IMG/VR virus record: IMGVR_UViG_3300050821_006229
Location: 1 to 61,727 of that record
Strand: one strand, 5' to 3'
Length of the DNA: 61,727 bases
DNA from: a virus
Under the pieces are notes generated by a model. The model was not told the origin of the DNA, ran no database searches, and saw nothing but the letters and a program-made list of their open reading frames with translations. The position numbers and the translations under genes were made by a program. The number at the start of each line of letters is the position of its first letter. The first letter of the stretch is position 1. This document shows positions 23,190 to 31,593 of this stretch, piece after piece.

Positions 23190-23680
23190 TGCCGCCCGGC
23201 CCCATCCCGCAACCCACGGCCCTCCGCGTCCTGCGCGGCAACGCGGCCAAGCGCCCGCTGCCCCGCCGGGAGCCGAAGCCGGCGCGCGGGATGCCGCCCT
23301 GCCCGCGCCGGCTGTCGCGGGTGGAGCGGGCCGCCTGGCGCCGGTTCGGCAAGCTCCTGTGCGGCATGCAGGTCCTGACGGTCGCGGACGGCCCGCAGTT
23401 GGAGCTGCTGTGCAGCACGTATGCTGAGTGGCGGGAGTGGGACCTGGCGTGCAAGGCGCGGGGGCGGGAGCGGACGTACAAGCCGGCGCCGTCGCAGCGG
23501 GGGCGCGAGGTGACGGTGGCGTACCCGGAGTACGCGCTGCGGGCGGAGGCGGCCAAGCGGCTGCGGGCGCTGCTCGCGGATTTCGGCATGAACCCGAGCG
23601 CCCGGGCGCGCGTCACGACGGCGCCGGGGGGCGACGGGGATGGGGAGGGGGCGGGATGGCAACCAGGGAGGAAGGGATGA
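23189..23680 (+). CDS. Terminase small subunit, P27 family
   Basis: 163 residues. The opening PPGPIPQPTALRVLRGNAAK and RPLPRREPKP, the Leu-Thr-x-Ala-Asp motif (VLTVADGPQLELLC), and the terminal FGMNPSARARV are diagnostic of P27-like small terminases. These bind phage DNA and hand it to the large subunit. One gene cluster of tiny proteins separates it from the large subunit, which is unusual but seen in related genomes. The C-terminal Gly/Glu tail is disordered. Confidence 0.9.
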   Translation: MPPGPIPQPTALRVLRGNAAKRPLPRREPKPARGMPPCPRRLSRVERAAWRRFGKLLCGMQVLTVADGPQLELLCSTYAEWREWDLACKARGRERTYKPAPSQRGREVTVAYPEYALRAEAAKRLRALLADFGMNPSARARVTTAPGGDGDGEGAGWQPGRKG

Positions 23681-23847
23681 CCGAGCGCGACAAGGCGTAC
23701 CGGGCGATGCGGATGGCGTGGCTGCGGCGGGAGTGCCCGGCGCTGTTCCGCCCCGGCGTGGTGTTCACGGAGGATCAGAAGGCCGCCATCCGAGCGATGC
23801 CGCAGGGCCAGGCGGTCGCGGCCATCCTGGCGAAGGTGGCGCCGTGA
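23677..23847 (+). CDS. Small hypothetical protein (56 aa)
   Basis: The ATG at 23677 overlaps the terminase stop and is preceded by GGGAGGAA. The peptide is MTERDKAYRAMRMAWLRREC then PALFRPGVVFTEDQKAAIRA. Helical; no motif beyond one Cys. Confidence 0.65.
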   Translation: MTERDKAYRAMRMAWLRRECPALFRPGVVFTEDQKAAIRAMPQGQAVAAILAKVAP

Positions 23848-24242
23848 CCGCCAAGCCCCTGCCACCCGCCGCCAAGCCGGCCCCGCTCCCCCTCACGGAC
23901 GCGCAGCGCACCGTCCTGCGCGAGGTCGCGGAGGAGTGGGTGCGGCGGGACGCGGAGGAGCCGATCCGACCGCCGGCGGGTCTGCGCGGCGCGAGAGGCG
24001 AGGCCCCCGTCGCGGCGTTCTTCTACGAGCTGTACGCCGAGTACGGGGAGTGGGGAGTGCTGGCGCGGTTCCGGGTGCCGGCCGGTGGCGCTTACCGCAC
24101 CTTCACGGGGACGCTAGAGGCCACAGCGCAGCGGCGCCTCGCCTGCGTGCGGGCTGTCGGGCTGCTGTGCCAGGAGGTCGCGCGGCTGGACGGGGAGGCG
24201 CGGACGGCCGGGGCGCTGGCCGGCGGGGAGGTGCCGCGGTGA
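23844..24242 (+). CDS. Hypothetical protein (132 aa)
   Basis: GTG with GTGA overlap. After a Pro/Ala-rich start, a helical domain contains FFYELYAEYGEWGVLARFRV and YRTFTGTLEATAQRRLACVR. No known family. It lies between terminase genes, perhaps a packaging accessory. Confidence 0.6.
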   Translation: MTAKPLPPAAKPAPLPLTDAQRTVLREVAEEWVRRDAEEPIRPPAGLRGARGEAPVAAFFYELYAEYGEWGVLARFRVPAGGAYRTFTGTLEATAQRRLACVRAVGLLCQEVARLDGEARTAGALAGGEVPR

Positions 24243-24412
24243 GGCAGGCGGCGGTGAACCTGGTTGAGGGTGGGACGCGCCAGGAGGCTGCGGAGAAGGC
24301 TGTCGCCGCGGCCGTGCGGCCAACTCTCGGCAAGGTCAAGGCGATGCTCGCCGGCCGCGATGTGACGCTGCGGATGCAGCGCGGCGCCGACGGCGTGTGG
24401 GAGTGGCGGTGA
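24239..24412 (+). CDS. Small helical protein (57 aa)
   Basis: GTG with GTGA overlap. MRQAAVNLVEGGTRQEAAEK and a short beta-like end (DVTLRMQRGADGVWEWR). Unknown. The run of tiny coupled genes here is typical of this genome. Confidence 0.6.
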   Translation: MRQAAVNLVEGGTRQEAAEKAVAAAVRPTLGKVKAMLAGRDVTLRMQRGADGVWEWR

Positions 24413-24780
24413 GCAGGGTGTCGCAGCCGATGCCGCCGGGGACCGTGCGGCCGGCCCCGCCGCCACCATTGCTCGAATCCCCGTTTGCTGCTGCGCGCCG
24501 CCGGGTCAACGAGGCGTTCCACGAGGCGATGGACGCTGCGGTCGCCATGGCCACGGCCGCGCAGTTCGGCGGCTACGCCCGCGCTGCGCACGACGAGGCC
24601 GACCGGCTGTTCGCGCTGTTCCCGCCGGCGCGGTACACGGTTTACCGCGGCACCCTGCGGCGGCAGCACTGGTGCGGCGGCACCGAGGCCGAGAAGATCG
24701 TGCGCGAGTCGCCGCCGCTCGGTCCCCGCGAGGAGCGGCCGGCCTGGCACTGTGCGACCTGCGGCGACCTGCTGGCCTGA
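24409..24780 (+). CDS. Hypothetical protein with C-terminal CxxC (123 aa)
   Basis: GTG at 24409 overlaps the previous stop. Pro-rich start, then a helical region (VNEAFHEAMDAAVAMATAAQ), Tyr/Arg-rich strands and a terminal WHCATCGDLLA zinc-knuckle-like motif. It immediately precedes the large terminase gene. Confidence 0.6.
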   Translation: MSRVSQPMPPGTVRPAPPPPLLESPFAAARRRVNEAFHEAMDAAVAMATAAQFGGYARAAHDEADRLFALFPPARYTVYRGTLRRQHWCGGTEAEKIVRESPPLGPREERPAWHCATCGDLLA

Positions 24781-24786
24781 GCCGCG

Positions 24787-26505
24787 ATGCCGCCGCAGGC
24801 CGACCTCGCCCCGTACCACGTCTACGCCCGCGACGTCGTCGCCGGCAGGATCCACGCCTCCCGCTGGGTCGTCCTCGCGGCCGAGCGTCACTTGCGCGAC
24901 CTCCGGGACGGTGCCGAGCGCGGCCTGCGCTTCGACCCCGCCGCCGCGCAGCACGCCCTTGACTTCTTCGGCCTGCTGCGGCACAGCAAGGGGCAGTGGG
25001 CCGGCAAGCCGTTCGTCCTGCAACCCTGGCAGGCGTTTATCGTCGCGTCGCTCTTCGGCTGGCAGATCCAGGTCGACGGCGAGTGGGTGCGCCGCTTCCG
25101 CAAGGCGTACGTCCAGATCGGCCGCAAGAACGGCAAGTCGACCTTCGCTGCCGGGATCGTCCTGTACCTGTTTTACGGCGACGGCGAGCCCGGCGCCGAC
25201 GTCTACTGCGCTGCCACCAAGAACGCCCAGGCGAAGATCGTCTGGGGCGAGGCGATGCGCATGGTCAAGGCGTCCCCGCGCCTGGCGCGCGCGATCGGCA
25301 TCACGGGCGGCGAGCGCCCCGGTCAGATGGCGAACATGCACGTCATCGAGACGGCCAGCAAGCTCGAGCCGCTGGGCGCGGACCGCGACACGACGGACGG
25401 GCTGAACCCGCACGGCGCCGTGGTCGACGAGCTCCACGCCCACAAGACGCGCGGCATGTGGGACATCCTCGAGACGGCGATCGGTGCCCGCCGGCAGCCG
25501 CTGCTCCTGGCGATCACGACTGCCGGCTACGATCGGCACTCGATCTGCTGGGAGGTGCGCGACTACAGCGCCAAGGTGCTCGAGGGCGTGCTCGCGGACG
25601 ACAGCTGGTTCGCCTTCGTGGCCGAGGTCGCGGAGGACGCGGACTGGACCGACGAGGCGGTCTGGCCGCACGGTAACCCCAACCTCGGTATCTCGGTCAA
25701 GCTCGACGACCTGCGGGCGCTCGCGGCCAAGGCGGAGGCCACGCCGGCCGCCCAGAACGCCTTCCGGCGCCTGCGGCTCGACCAGTGGACCGACCAGGCG
25801 TCGCGGTGGATGCCGATCGGGACCTGGGACGCCTGCCGCGGCGAGGTGGACCCGGCGGCCCTGCGCGGCCGGGTGTGCTACGCCGGGCTCGACCTGTCCA
25901 GCACGCGGGACCTGACGGCGCTGGTGCTCTACTTCCCGCCGGTGCCGGCCGGTGACCCGCTGGGGCGGTTGCTCGCCTACTTCTGGGTGCCGGAGGAGAA
26001 CGTGGAGAAGCGGGAGCGGGACGACCGGGTGCCGTACCGGGCGTGGATCGCGGCGAAGCTCATCACGCCGACGCCGGGGAACGTGGTGGACTACGACAGG
26101 ATCAGGGAGTTTGTCAAGGGGCTCGCGGTGCGGTACTCTATAGCCGAAATCGCGTACGACCCGTGGAGGGCGACCCAGCTTGCGGTACAGCTCCAGGAGG
26201 ACGGTGCGACGTGCGTCGAGTTCCGGCAGGGCATGGCGAGCATGGCCGGGCCGATGGCGGAGGCCGAGAAGCTCATCCTCGGAAAGAAAATCGTCCACGA
26301 CGGACACCCGGTGTTGCGCTGGAATCTATCGAACGTGGCGGTCAAATCGGACGAAGCTGAAAATGTCAAGCCCGACAAGGCGCGATCGAGGGAGCGCATC
26401 GACGGCCTGGTGGCGTGGGTGATGGCGGTCGGGCGGGCCATGGTCCACGCGCCGCCGCGCAGGTCGCGCTACGAGGAGGAGGGGGCTACGGTGCTGGTCC
26501 TGTGA
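24787..26505 (+). CDS. Terminase large subunit (HK97 / Terminase_1 type)
   Basis: 572 residues. The ATPase half has Walker A GRKNGKST (about residue 113), Walker B AVVDELHAH (about 211) and a coupling LLAITTAGYDRHS. The nuclease half has GLDLSSTRDLTALVLYF (about 367), YDPWRATQLA (about 457) and a terminal RIDGLVAWVMAVGRA, giving the RNase H-like acidic positions. This is the motor that pumps DNA into proheads and cuts the concatemer. The ATG at 24787 lies six bases after the previous stop. Confidence 0.95.
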   Translation: MPPQADLAPYHVYARDVVAGRIHASRWVVLAAERHLRDLRDGAERGLRFDPAAAQHALDFFGLLRHSKGQWAGKPFVLQPWQAFIVASLFGWQIQVDGEWVRRFRKAYVQIGRKNGKSTFAAGIVLYLFYGDGEPGADVYCAATKNAQAKIVWGEAMRMVKASPRLARAIGITGGERPGQMANMHVIETASKLEPLGADRDTTDGLNPHGAVVDELHAHKTRGMWDILETAIGARRQPLLLAITTAGYDRHSICWEVRDYSAKVLEGVLADDSWFAFVAEVAEDADWTDEAVWPHGNPNLGISVKLDDLRALAAKAEATPAAQNAFRRLRLDQWTDQASRWMPIGTWDACRGEVDPAALRGRVCYAGLDLSSTRDLTALVLYFPPVPAGDPLGRLLAYFWVPEENVEKRERDDRVPYRAWIAAKLITPTPGNVVDYDRIREFVKGLAVRYSIAEIAYDPWRATQLAVQLQEDGATCVEFRQGMASMAGPMAEAEKLILGKKIVHDGHPVLRWNLSNVAVKSDEAENVKPDKARSRERIDGLVAWVMAVGRAMVHAPPRRSRYEEEGATVLVL

Positions 26506-26735
26506 CCTCCCTCCGCACCCTCCCGCGCCGCGCCTGGGGCGCCCTGCGGCGCTACGCGGCCGCCCCGGTGCGGGCGCTGGCGTGGCTCAAGCCGGCCGAG
26601 CCGCGGGAGGCGCTGTTCCTGATTGGGCTCGCGATGCTGTTCGCGGGGGGGCGGCAGGTCTACCCTCCCGCCGGGTGGCTGCTCGCGGGCGCGGTGCTGG
26701 TGTGGGCTGTGTTCCCGCGGAGGGGCGGGGCGTGA
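26502..26735 (+). CDS. Small membrane protein between terminase and portal (77 aa)
   Basis: GTG with GTGA overlap. A basic N-terminus is followed by two hydrophobic stretches (REALFLIGLAMLFAGG and GWLLAGAVLVWAVF). Short two-helix membrane proteins are often found at this position in environmental phages, but their role is unknown. Holin function is not indicated by context. Confidence 0.65.
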   Translation: MTSLRTLPRRAWGALRRYAAAPVRALAWLKPAEPREALFLIGLAMLFAGGRQVYPPAGWLLAGAVLVWAVFPRRGGA

Positions 26736-26908
26736 GCGGGGAGCGGGAGGCGCGGCAGGACTACCGCCGGCGCGCCGTTCGCGGACCGCTGGTGCGGGGG
26801 ACCGCAGAAGCCGCCGTCGCGCCGTCGCCGCGACCGCCGCGAGTCGAAGTTTTGGGGCCTGACGGCCGCCCGGCGCGTCCCCGCTTCCCGATCGGATTCG
26901 GCTCGTGA
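26732..26908 (+). CDS. Small basic protein (58 aa)
   Basis: GTG with GTGA overlap at both ends. MSGEREARQDYRRRAVRGPL, then a Pro/Arg-rich end (VEVLGPDGRPARPRFPIGFG). Probably disordered. Unknown function. Confidence 0.55.
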   Translation: MSGEREARQDYRRRAVRGPLVRGTAEAAVAPSPRPPRVEVLGPDGRPARPRFPIGFGS

Positions 26909-29283
26909 CCGGCTGGCTCGCCCAGGTCGAGCGACGCACCTCGCTCGAGTCGCCGACGACCAGCCTGTCGAACCCCGCCGGCTGGCTGCTGGACACCATG
27001 GGCGCCCTGCCCACCAACGCCGGCGTCCGCGTCTCCGAGCACTCCGCGATGAAGTTCGAGATCTGGTGGGCCTGCGTGCGCGCCATCGCGGACACGCTCG
27101 CGACGCCGCCGCTGATCCTCTACGAGCGCCTGCCAGGCGGCGGCAAGCGCCACGCGACGGGGTTGCCGCAGTTCGGCCTGATGCACGACGCGCCGAACGG
27201 CGAGACGACCAGCCAGTACTTCCGCCAGACGCTCATGGCGCACGTCTGCAACTGGGGGAACTGCTACGCCGAGATCGAGCGCAACGGTTACGGGGACCCG
27301 ATCGCGCTCCACCCGCTGCTCCCCGACCGGACGCGGGCCGCCCGGGTGCTGGTCAAGGACCAGGTGACCAAGGAGATTGCGCCTCAGCGGGTTGTGATCT
27401 GCCAGGTGGCGCCGGGGACCGGGTTCCAGGGGAGCAATCAGGTCACCCTGCCGGCGGAGAAGGTTCTGCACATCCCGGGGCTCGGCTACAACGGCGTCAG
27501 CGGCTACCCGGTCGTCCGGATGGCCCGCCAGTCGATCGGTCACGCGATCGCGATCGACGAGTTCGGGGCGCGCTTCTTCGGGAGCGGCGCGCGGCTGTCG
27601 GGCATCATCACGCACCCGATGTCCCTGGACCAGCCGGCGAAGGACCGCATCCGCACGTCGCTCGAGGTCCAGCACCAGGGGCTCTCGCAGGCGCACCGGC
27701 TGGCCGTGCTCGACGAGGGCATGAAGTGGGAGCAGACCTCGGTGCCGCCGGACGACGCGCAGTTCTTGCAGTCGTCGCTCGCCTCGGTGGCGCGGATCTG
27801 CCGGTGGTTCCGGGTGCCGCCGCACATGGCGATGGACCTCTCGCGCGGGACGTTCTCGAACATCGAGGTCCAGTCGATCGAGTTCATCCGTTTCGCCATG
27901 CTGCACTGGTACGTGGCATGGGAGCAGTGGCTGAACAAGTCGCTGCTCACGCCGGAGCAGCGGCAGAAATACTTCTTCGAGTTCCTGGTCGAGGGGTTCC
28001 TGCGCGGCTCGCTCACGGAGCGGTACGCCGCCTACGCGATCGGCCGCCAGTGGGGCTGGCTGTGCGCCGACGACGTGCGCGAGTTGGAGAATATGAACCC
28101 GATCCCGGACGGTTCCGGCAAGATTTACATGAACCCCATGAACATGGTGCCGTCCGGTCAGTTCGCGAACATCGGGCAGCCGCCAGTCAAGCCGAAGCCA
28201 GGCGGCGGGACACCGGACGATGTGGGCGGCGGGGGCTCGCCGGCGGAGGCGTCGCTGCCGGCGTGGACCTCGCCGGTCGCGGGGCAGGCCGAGGCGCGCG
28301 CGGCGCTGGAAGCGCGGGAGCCGCGGCTGCTCGCGCTGGCCGGTCAATTGCCGTCGGGCGTTCTCACCGCGGGGAGAATCGCGGAGGCGATCACAGCGAC
28401 GGACAAGGCCCTGGGTGCCGATAGGGCTGCGCGCGCCGCGAAGAAGCAGCGGCAGCTCCGCTCGGCCGAGCTGCGCAACCGGCACCGGAAGGCCATGCTG
28501 CCGATGTTCCACAGGGCCGCGCAGGAGATCGTGCGCCAGGAGGTCCAGGCGCTGCGCTCCGTCATCAAGCGGGCCAAGCGCAAGCGGCGGGAGCGCGCGG
28601 ACGGCTCGGACGGCCAGGACGACACTGCGATGCCGATGCGCCTGGCTGAATTCGACAGCGGTATGGCGGAGTTCTATGACGGCTTCGGCGAGACGATCCG
28701 GCGCGCCTTCCAGCCGGTCGTCGCGACACTGGCGGGCGTGGTGCAGCCGGTGATCTACGGCGACGAGTTGGGCCTGGCGGACGGCGACGAGCCGGACGGT
28801 GCCGACGCGGTCGAGTTAGCCGGTGCCTTCGCGGTCGACTTCGCCGAGCGGCACGCCGGGTCGGCGCAGGGCCAGCTGCGCGCTATCGTCAGGAACACCG
28901 AGGAGGAGGGCGGCGACACCGAGGACGCGCTCGACGAGCGCCTGGGGCAGTGGCTGGACGGCGGGGACGGCAAGGCTGTGCCGTGGGCTGACAAGATCTC
29001 GCGCGTTGAAAGCGTCCGGGCGCTGTCTAGCATGAGCAAGTCGAGCTATGCGGCGGCGGGCGTCGCGACGCTGGTGTGGATGCAGGGTGGCGGCGAGTCG
29101 TGCGACTTATGTTCCGCCCTGGTCGGCGAGACGTGCGAGATCGGGAGTAGCTTCCGTGACGAGGGCGACACCGTGGACCCGGGCGAAGACTCAGACGCGG
29201 TGCCGCTCACGGTGCGTAGCGGCGGCTTGCCGTTCCCGCCGCTCCACGGCGGCAACTGCGACTGCACGGTGAGTGCGGCGTGA
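26905..29283 (+). CDS. Portal protein fused to a Mu-F-like minor head domain
   Basis: 792 residues, about twice the usual HK97 portal length. Residues 1-440 are a phage portal (YERLPGGG, NCYAEIERNGYGDPIALHPL, DEFGARFFGSGARLSG, FRVPPHMAMDLSRGTFSNIE, EGFLRGSLTERYAAY). After a Pro/Gly linker and a helical, Lys/Arg-rich stretch, the final 230 residues carry a Mu gpF/SPP1 gp7-like module: RVESVRALSSMSKSS, GESCDLCSALVGETCEIGSS and LPFPPLHGGNCDCTVSAA. Fusion puts the head-vertex ring and the DNA-ejection-associated head protein in one polypeptide. GTG start with GTGA overlap. Confidence 0.9.
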   Translation: MTGWLAQVERRTSLESPTTSLSNPAGWLLDTMGALPTNAGVRVSEHSAMKFEIWWACVRAIADTLATPPLILYERLPGGGKRHATGLPQFGLMHDAPNGETTSQYFRQTLMAHVCNWGNCYAEIERNGYGDPIALHPLLPDRTRAARVLVKDQVTKEIAPQRVVICQVAPGTGFQGSNQVTLPAEKVLHIPGLGYNGVSGYPVVRMARQSIGHAIAIDEFGARFFGSGARLSGIITHPMSLDQPAKDRIRTSLEVQHQGLSQAHRLAVLDEGMKWEQTSVPPDDAQFLQSSLASVARICRWFRVPPHMAMDLSRGTFSNIEVQSIEFIRFAMLHWYVAWEQWLNKSLLTPEQRQKYFFEFLVEGFLRGSLTERYAAYAIGRQWGWLCADDVRELENMNPIPDGSGKIYMNPMNMVPSGQFANIGQPPVKPKPGGGTPDDVGGGGSPAEASLPAWTSPVAGQAEARAALEAREPRLLALAGQLPSGVLTAGRIAEAITATDKALGADRAARAAKKQRQLRSAELRNRHRKAMLPMFHRAAQEIVRQEVQALRSVIKRAKRKRRERADGSDGQDDTAMPMRLAEFDSGMAEFYDGFGETIRRAFQPVVATLAGVVQPVIYGDELGLADGDEPDGADAVELAGAFAVDFAERHAGSAQGQLRAIVRNTEEEGGDTEDALDERLGQWLDGGDGKAVPWADKISRVESVRALSSMSKSSYAAAGVATLVWMQGGGESCDLCSALVGETCEIGSSFRDEGDTVDPGEDSDAVPLTVRSGGLPFPPLHGGNCDCTVSAA

Positions 29284-29552
29284 GCGGTTATCCTCCGTTG
29301 CCGTTTCGCATTCCGCCTCCGCCGCCGTTCGGCAAGGGCGGTTTCGGCTGCGGGTGCGGCTTCGACCAGGCGATGATTCGCGCGCACGAGGAGTGCGGGT
29401 TTGCGATGTGTCAGTGGTGTGGCGGATGGATGCCGAAGAGCGATAAGCTGGTCGTCGCCGAGCGCGAGGCGGCGGAAGCGGCGCACCGCCTAGCCAGTTA
29501 TCACGCCGTTGACGCAGCGATTCTGCGTAGCGCAATGGGAGGTGTCACATGA
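29280..29552 (+). CDS. Small Gly/Pro- and Cys-rich protein (90 aa)
   Basis: GTG with GTGA overlap. Opens MSGYPPLPFRIPPPPPFGKG then GFGCGCGFD, then HEECGFAMCQWCGGWMPKSD (CxxC zinc-like) and an Ala/Glu helix. Composition is less GC-biased than its neighbours. Unknown role between portal and protease. Confidence 0.6.
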   Translation: MSGYPPLPFRIPPPPPFGKGGFGCGCGFDQAMIRAHEECGFAMCQWCGGWMPKSDKLVVAEREAAEAAHRLASYHAVDAAILRSAMGGVT

Positions 29553-30562
29553 TCGAACGCCGTTTCCGCACCGTCCGCCCCGAGCTCCGCGCCGCCGACG
29601 GCGCCAAGCCGCCCATGATTGCGTCCACGGTGGCCGTCTTCGACTCGGTGTCGCCGTCATACTGGGGGCTGACCGAGGACATCGACCCCGGCTTCTTCGA
29701 CGGCGTGGTCGTGCCGGGGCTCGACTGCCCGAGCCTCCTGAACCACGACGCAAATTACACCCTCGGGCGCACCACGGCGAGCCCCCCGACGCTGCGTCTT
29801 CAGATCGATAAGCTCGGCGCCAAGAGCGGCGGCGTACCGGGGTTGTACACGGAGACGGACCTCAACCAGAACTCGGCCGTCCACCGCGACATGGTGATGG
29901 AGCCGATGCGCCGCGGTGACATCCAGGGGGCGAGCTTCGCGTTTGCGCTGCCTGACCGCGGCGAACCGGGGTACCCCGGGGACATCGTGACGGAGAAGCC
30001 GGACGGCTCGCTGCATCGCCGGCTGATGCACTGCGCGGCGCTGTACGACGTTTCGCCGGCTGTATGCCAGCCATACTACCCCCAGGCCCCGACCGCGCTC
30101 CGCGCCCTCGCCGCCGCCCGTGAGGCCCTGGGGCGCCAGGGGGCCGAGCGCGGCGACCTCGCGGTGCTGGCCCGCCCGCGGCTCGTGGCGATCCTGGCGG
30201 ACCTCAAGGAGCGGCAGTTGAGCGCGTCTGACATGACCTACCTGGTGAAGGCGATCGCGCTGCTCGAGCTGCTGCTGCCGGACGACGAGGAGCCGGACGA
30301 CGCGGCCCCGGCGCCGAGCGGGGGCGTCGTCGCGGGCCAGCAGCCGACCGGCGGGGTGGGCCTGGCGAGCGCGCCGACGTCGCTGTACGACCTGCTGGCG
30401 CGCCGGGTGTCGCGGCTGGCGGGCAAGGAGGCGGCGCCGGCGCCTGTCGTGGCTGAGGCCGCCCTGCCGCCCCTGGCGCTCGACCCTGCGCTGCCGGTCA
30501 TCCTGCCGGCGCTGGCGTCCTTGCGCATTCGGCTCGCGGCGGCGGAGCGGGGTGTGATGTGA
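29549..30562 (+). CDS. HK97-family prohead protease
   Basis: 337 residues. The N-terminal 180 form the S78-type serine protease: GLTEDIDPGFFDGVV, a catalytic His in CPSLLNHDANYTLGRT (about residue 67) and the nucleophile Ser in GDIQGASFAFALP (about 130). CAALYDVSPAVCQPYYPQAP is the usual end of the protease domain. The C-terminal 150 residues are Ala/Pro-rich and may act as a scaffold or linker. The protease matures proheads by trimming the capsid delta domain. ATGA overlap with the preceding gene. Confidence 0.9.
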   Translation: MIERRFRTVRPELRAADGAKPPMIASTVAVFDSVSPSYWGLTEDIDPGFFDGVVVPGLDCPSLLNHDANYTLGRTTASPPTLRLQIDKLGAKSGGVPGLYTETDLNQNSAVHRDMVMEPMRRGDIQGASFAFALPDRGEPGYPGDIVTEKPDGSLHRRLMHCAALYDVSPAVCQPYYPQAPTALRALAAAREALGRQGAERGDLAVLARPRLVAILADLKERQLSASDMTYLVKAIALLELLLPDDEEPDDAAPAPSGGVVAGQQPTGGVGLASAPTSLYDLLARRVSRLAGKEAAPAPVVAEAALPPLALDPALPVILPALASLRIRLAAAERGVM

Positions 30563-30804
30563 GCCGGCCTGCCGATCTGGCGCTCGGGGAGTTCGACGCG
30601 AGCTCCCTGCGCACGGTTATCGTGGACGGCGTGAGGATCTCGGTTGACCTACTGCGCAGCCTCACGACCGCGGCGCCGGCTGCGCACGCCGGGTGGAAGC
30701 TGCTCAAGATCTCGCGCGAGTCGGGTAGCTATGACGTGGTCATCACGGTCAAGCTCGACTGCCCGCATTGCGGTGTCGCGGTGGCGGCGAAGGTGGCGAC
30801 ATGA
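30559..30804 (+). CDS. Small protein with C-terminal CxxC (81 aa)
   Basis: GTG with GTGA overlap. MSRPADLALGEFDASSLRTV and a beta-rich end (YDVVITVKLDCPHCGVAVAA) carrying one CxxC. No recognised function. Coupled to the protease gene. Confidence 0.6.
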   Translation: MSRPADLALGEFDASSLRTVIVDGVRISVDLLRSLTTAAPAAHAGWKLLKISRESGSYDVVITVKLDCPHCGVAVAAKVAT

Positions 30805-31052
30805 ACGGCGACCTCCGCCTCTCTGTGGTAACGACATACCGGGATCTGCTCCACCAGATGCAGCAGAACATGTCCGAGGGGTATGTGCCGCTGTGCCAGC
30901 CGTTCACGGCCCCGGAGTCGTTCTGGGTGCCGATGCCCGGGGCGGCAGCGCCGGAGCCGCAGGTGGCGTGGGTGTCCTTCAAGCCGCAGGGGGCGGGGCT
31001 GGTGCAGCCGGTGCTGGTGCCCGGCGGCTTGACGCCGCGGAGGAACGGGTGA
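30801..31052 (+). CDS. Hypothetical protein (83 aa)
   Basis: The ATG at 30801 overlaps the previous stop. MNGDLRLSVVTTYRDLLHQM then SFWVPMPGAAAPEPQVAWVS. No motif. It may be a small virion or assembly protein by position. Confidence 0.6.
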   Translation: MNGDLRLSVVTTYRDLLHQMQQNMSEGYVPLCQPFTAPESFWVPMPGAAAPEPQVAWVSFKPQGAGLVQPVLVPGGLTPRRNG

Positions 31053-31267
31053 GCGCTCCCGCTGTGCCGTCGTCTGGTTGCGGCTGCGGCCCGCACGCCG
31101 GCCCCGGCCGCCGGGTGGCCTGCGGCTACTCGCGGGTCGCGATGCACGTGGACGACGGCGTGCCGGTCACGGTCAGGGACGGTGATCTGGCGTGCGGGTG
31201 CCACGCGGCGCCGCTGGCCGGCGAGCGCGAGGTGTCGCGGCCGGCAGATTCGCGGGAGTCGGCGTGA
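31049..31267 (+). CDS. Small Cys-rich protein A (72 aa)
   Basis: GTG with GTGA overlap. MSAPAVPSSGCGCGPHAGPG, then CGYSRVAMHVDDGVPVTVRD and GDLACGCHAAPL. A CGCG start and a CGCH end suggest metal or disulfide binding. It resembles the next gene in its Ser-Ala-(Pro/Ala) ... Cys-Gly-Cys opening, so the pair may be paralogues. Confidence 0.55.
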   Translation: MSAPAVPSSGCGCGPHAGPGRRVACGYSRVAMHVDDGVPVTVRDGDLACGCHAAPLAGEREVSRPADSRESA

Positions 31268-31464
31268 GCGCCGCCGCGCCGGCGTGTGGGTGCGCCGCTC
31301 CTGGCCGTGGCCGGGCGACGGAGTGCGGCGCTCGCGCCGCTGACCACGTGGGCGCCGTGAGCTTTGTGCCGGTGCGCTGTTACTGCGTCTGCCACGTCGG
31401 CCAGGGCGATGCGCGCGACCGCGACCGGCACCCCGACGAGCGCGAGGGGCGGCGGCGGGTGTAA
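31264..31464 (+). CDS. Small Cys-rich protein B (66 aa)
   Basis: GTG with GTGA overlap. MSAAAPACGCAAPGRGRATE then CGARAADHVGAVSFVPVRCY and CVCHVGQGDARD. Cysteine spacing is like protein A and like the start of the protein at 58057. It ends the protease-side operon just before the late promoter. Confidence 0.55.
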   Translation: MSAAAPACGCAAPGRGRATECGARAADHVGAVSFVPVRCYCVCHVGQGDARDRDRHPDEREGRRRV

Positions 31465-31563
31465 GATGGGTGCTGGCCCTTGGTCGGTGCGCAGGAGGAG
31501 CGGCGGGATGGCGTAGTGCCGACGTCGCGGCGGGTCTCGAATCCCGCAAGGCTGATCAAGGGC

Positions 31564-31593
31564 TTGACATCCGCCGCGGCCCCGCCGTAATCT
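31564..31593 (+). promoter_or_regulatory. Late promoter upstream of the capsid gene
   Basis: TTGACA (31564-31569), an 18-base spacer and TAATCT (31588-31593). The -35 region lies within GGGCTTGAC (31560-31568), which also occurs at both early promoters. The expected transcript start is near 31601, giving a leader of about 240 bases before the capsid ATG. The stretch 31465-31563 before it holds one 16-codon frame (31467-31517) that I do not call a gene. Confidence 0.6.

Noticed and set aside
24103-26307. Long leftward frame opposite the large terminase
   Set aside because: Same GC-shadow effect. No SD at a sensible start and no motifs.
26364-26373. TGTCAAGCCC, antisense copy of the promoter element
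   Set aside because: It lies in the terminase coding frame, and no TAnnnT follows at 16-18 bases.
31467-31517. 16-codon frame before the late promoter
   Set aside because: Too short, with no conserved feature and no typical overlap with the following region.
31527-31548. Possible tRNA (T-arm-like GCGGG-TCTCGAAT-CCCGC)
   Set aside because: The loop is eight bases and no acceptor, D-arm or anticodon arm can be paired at correct distances.
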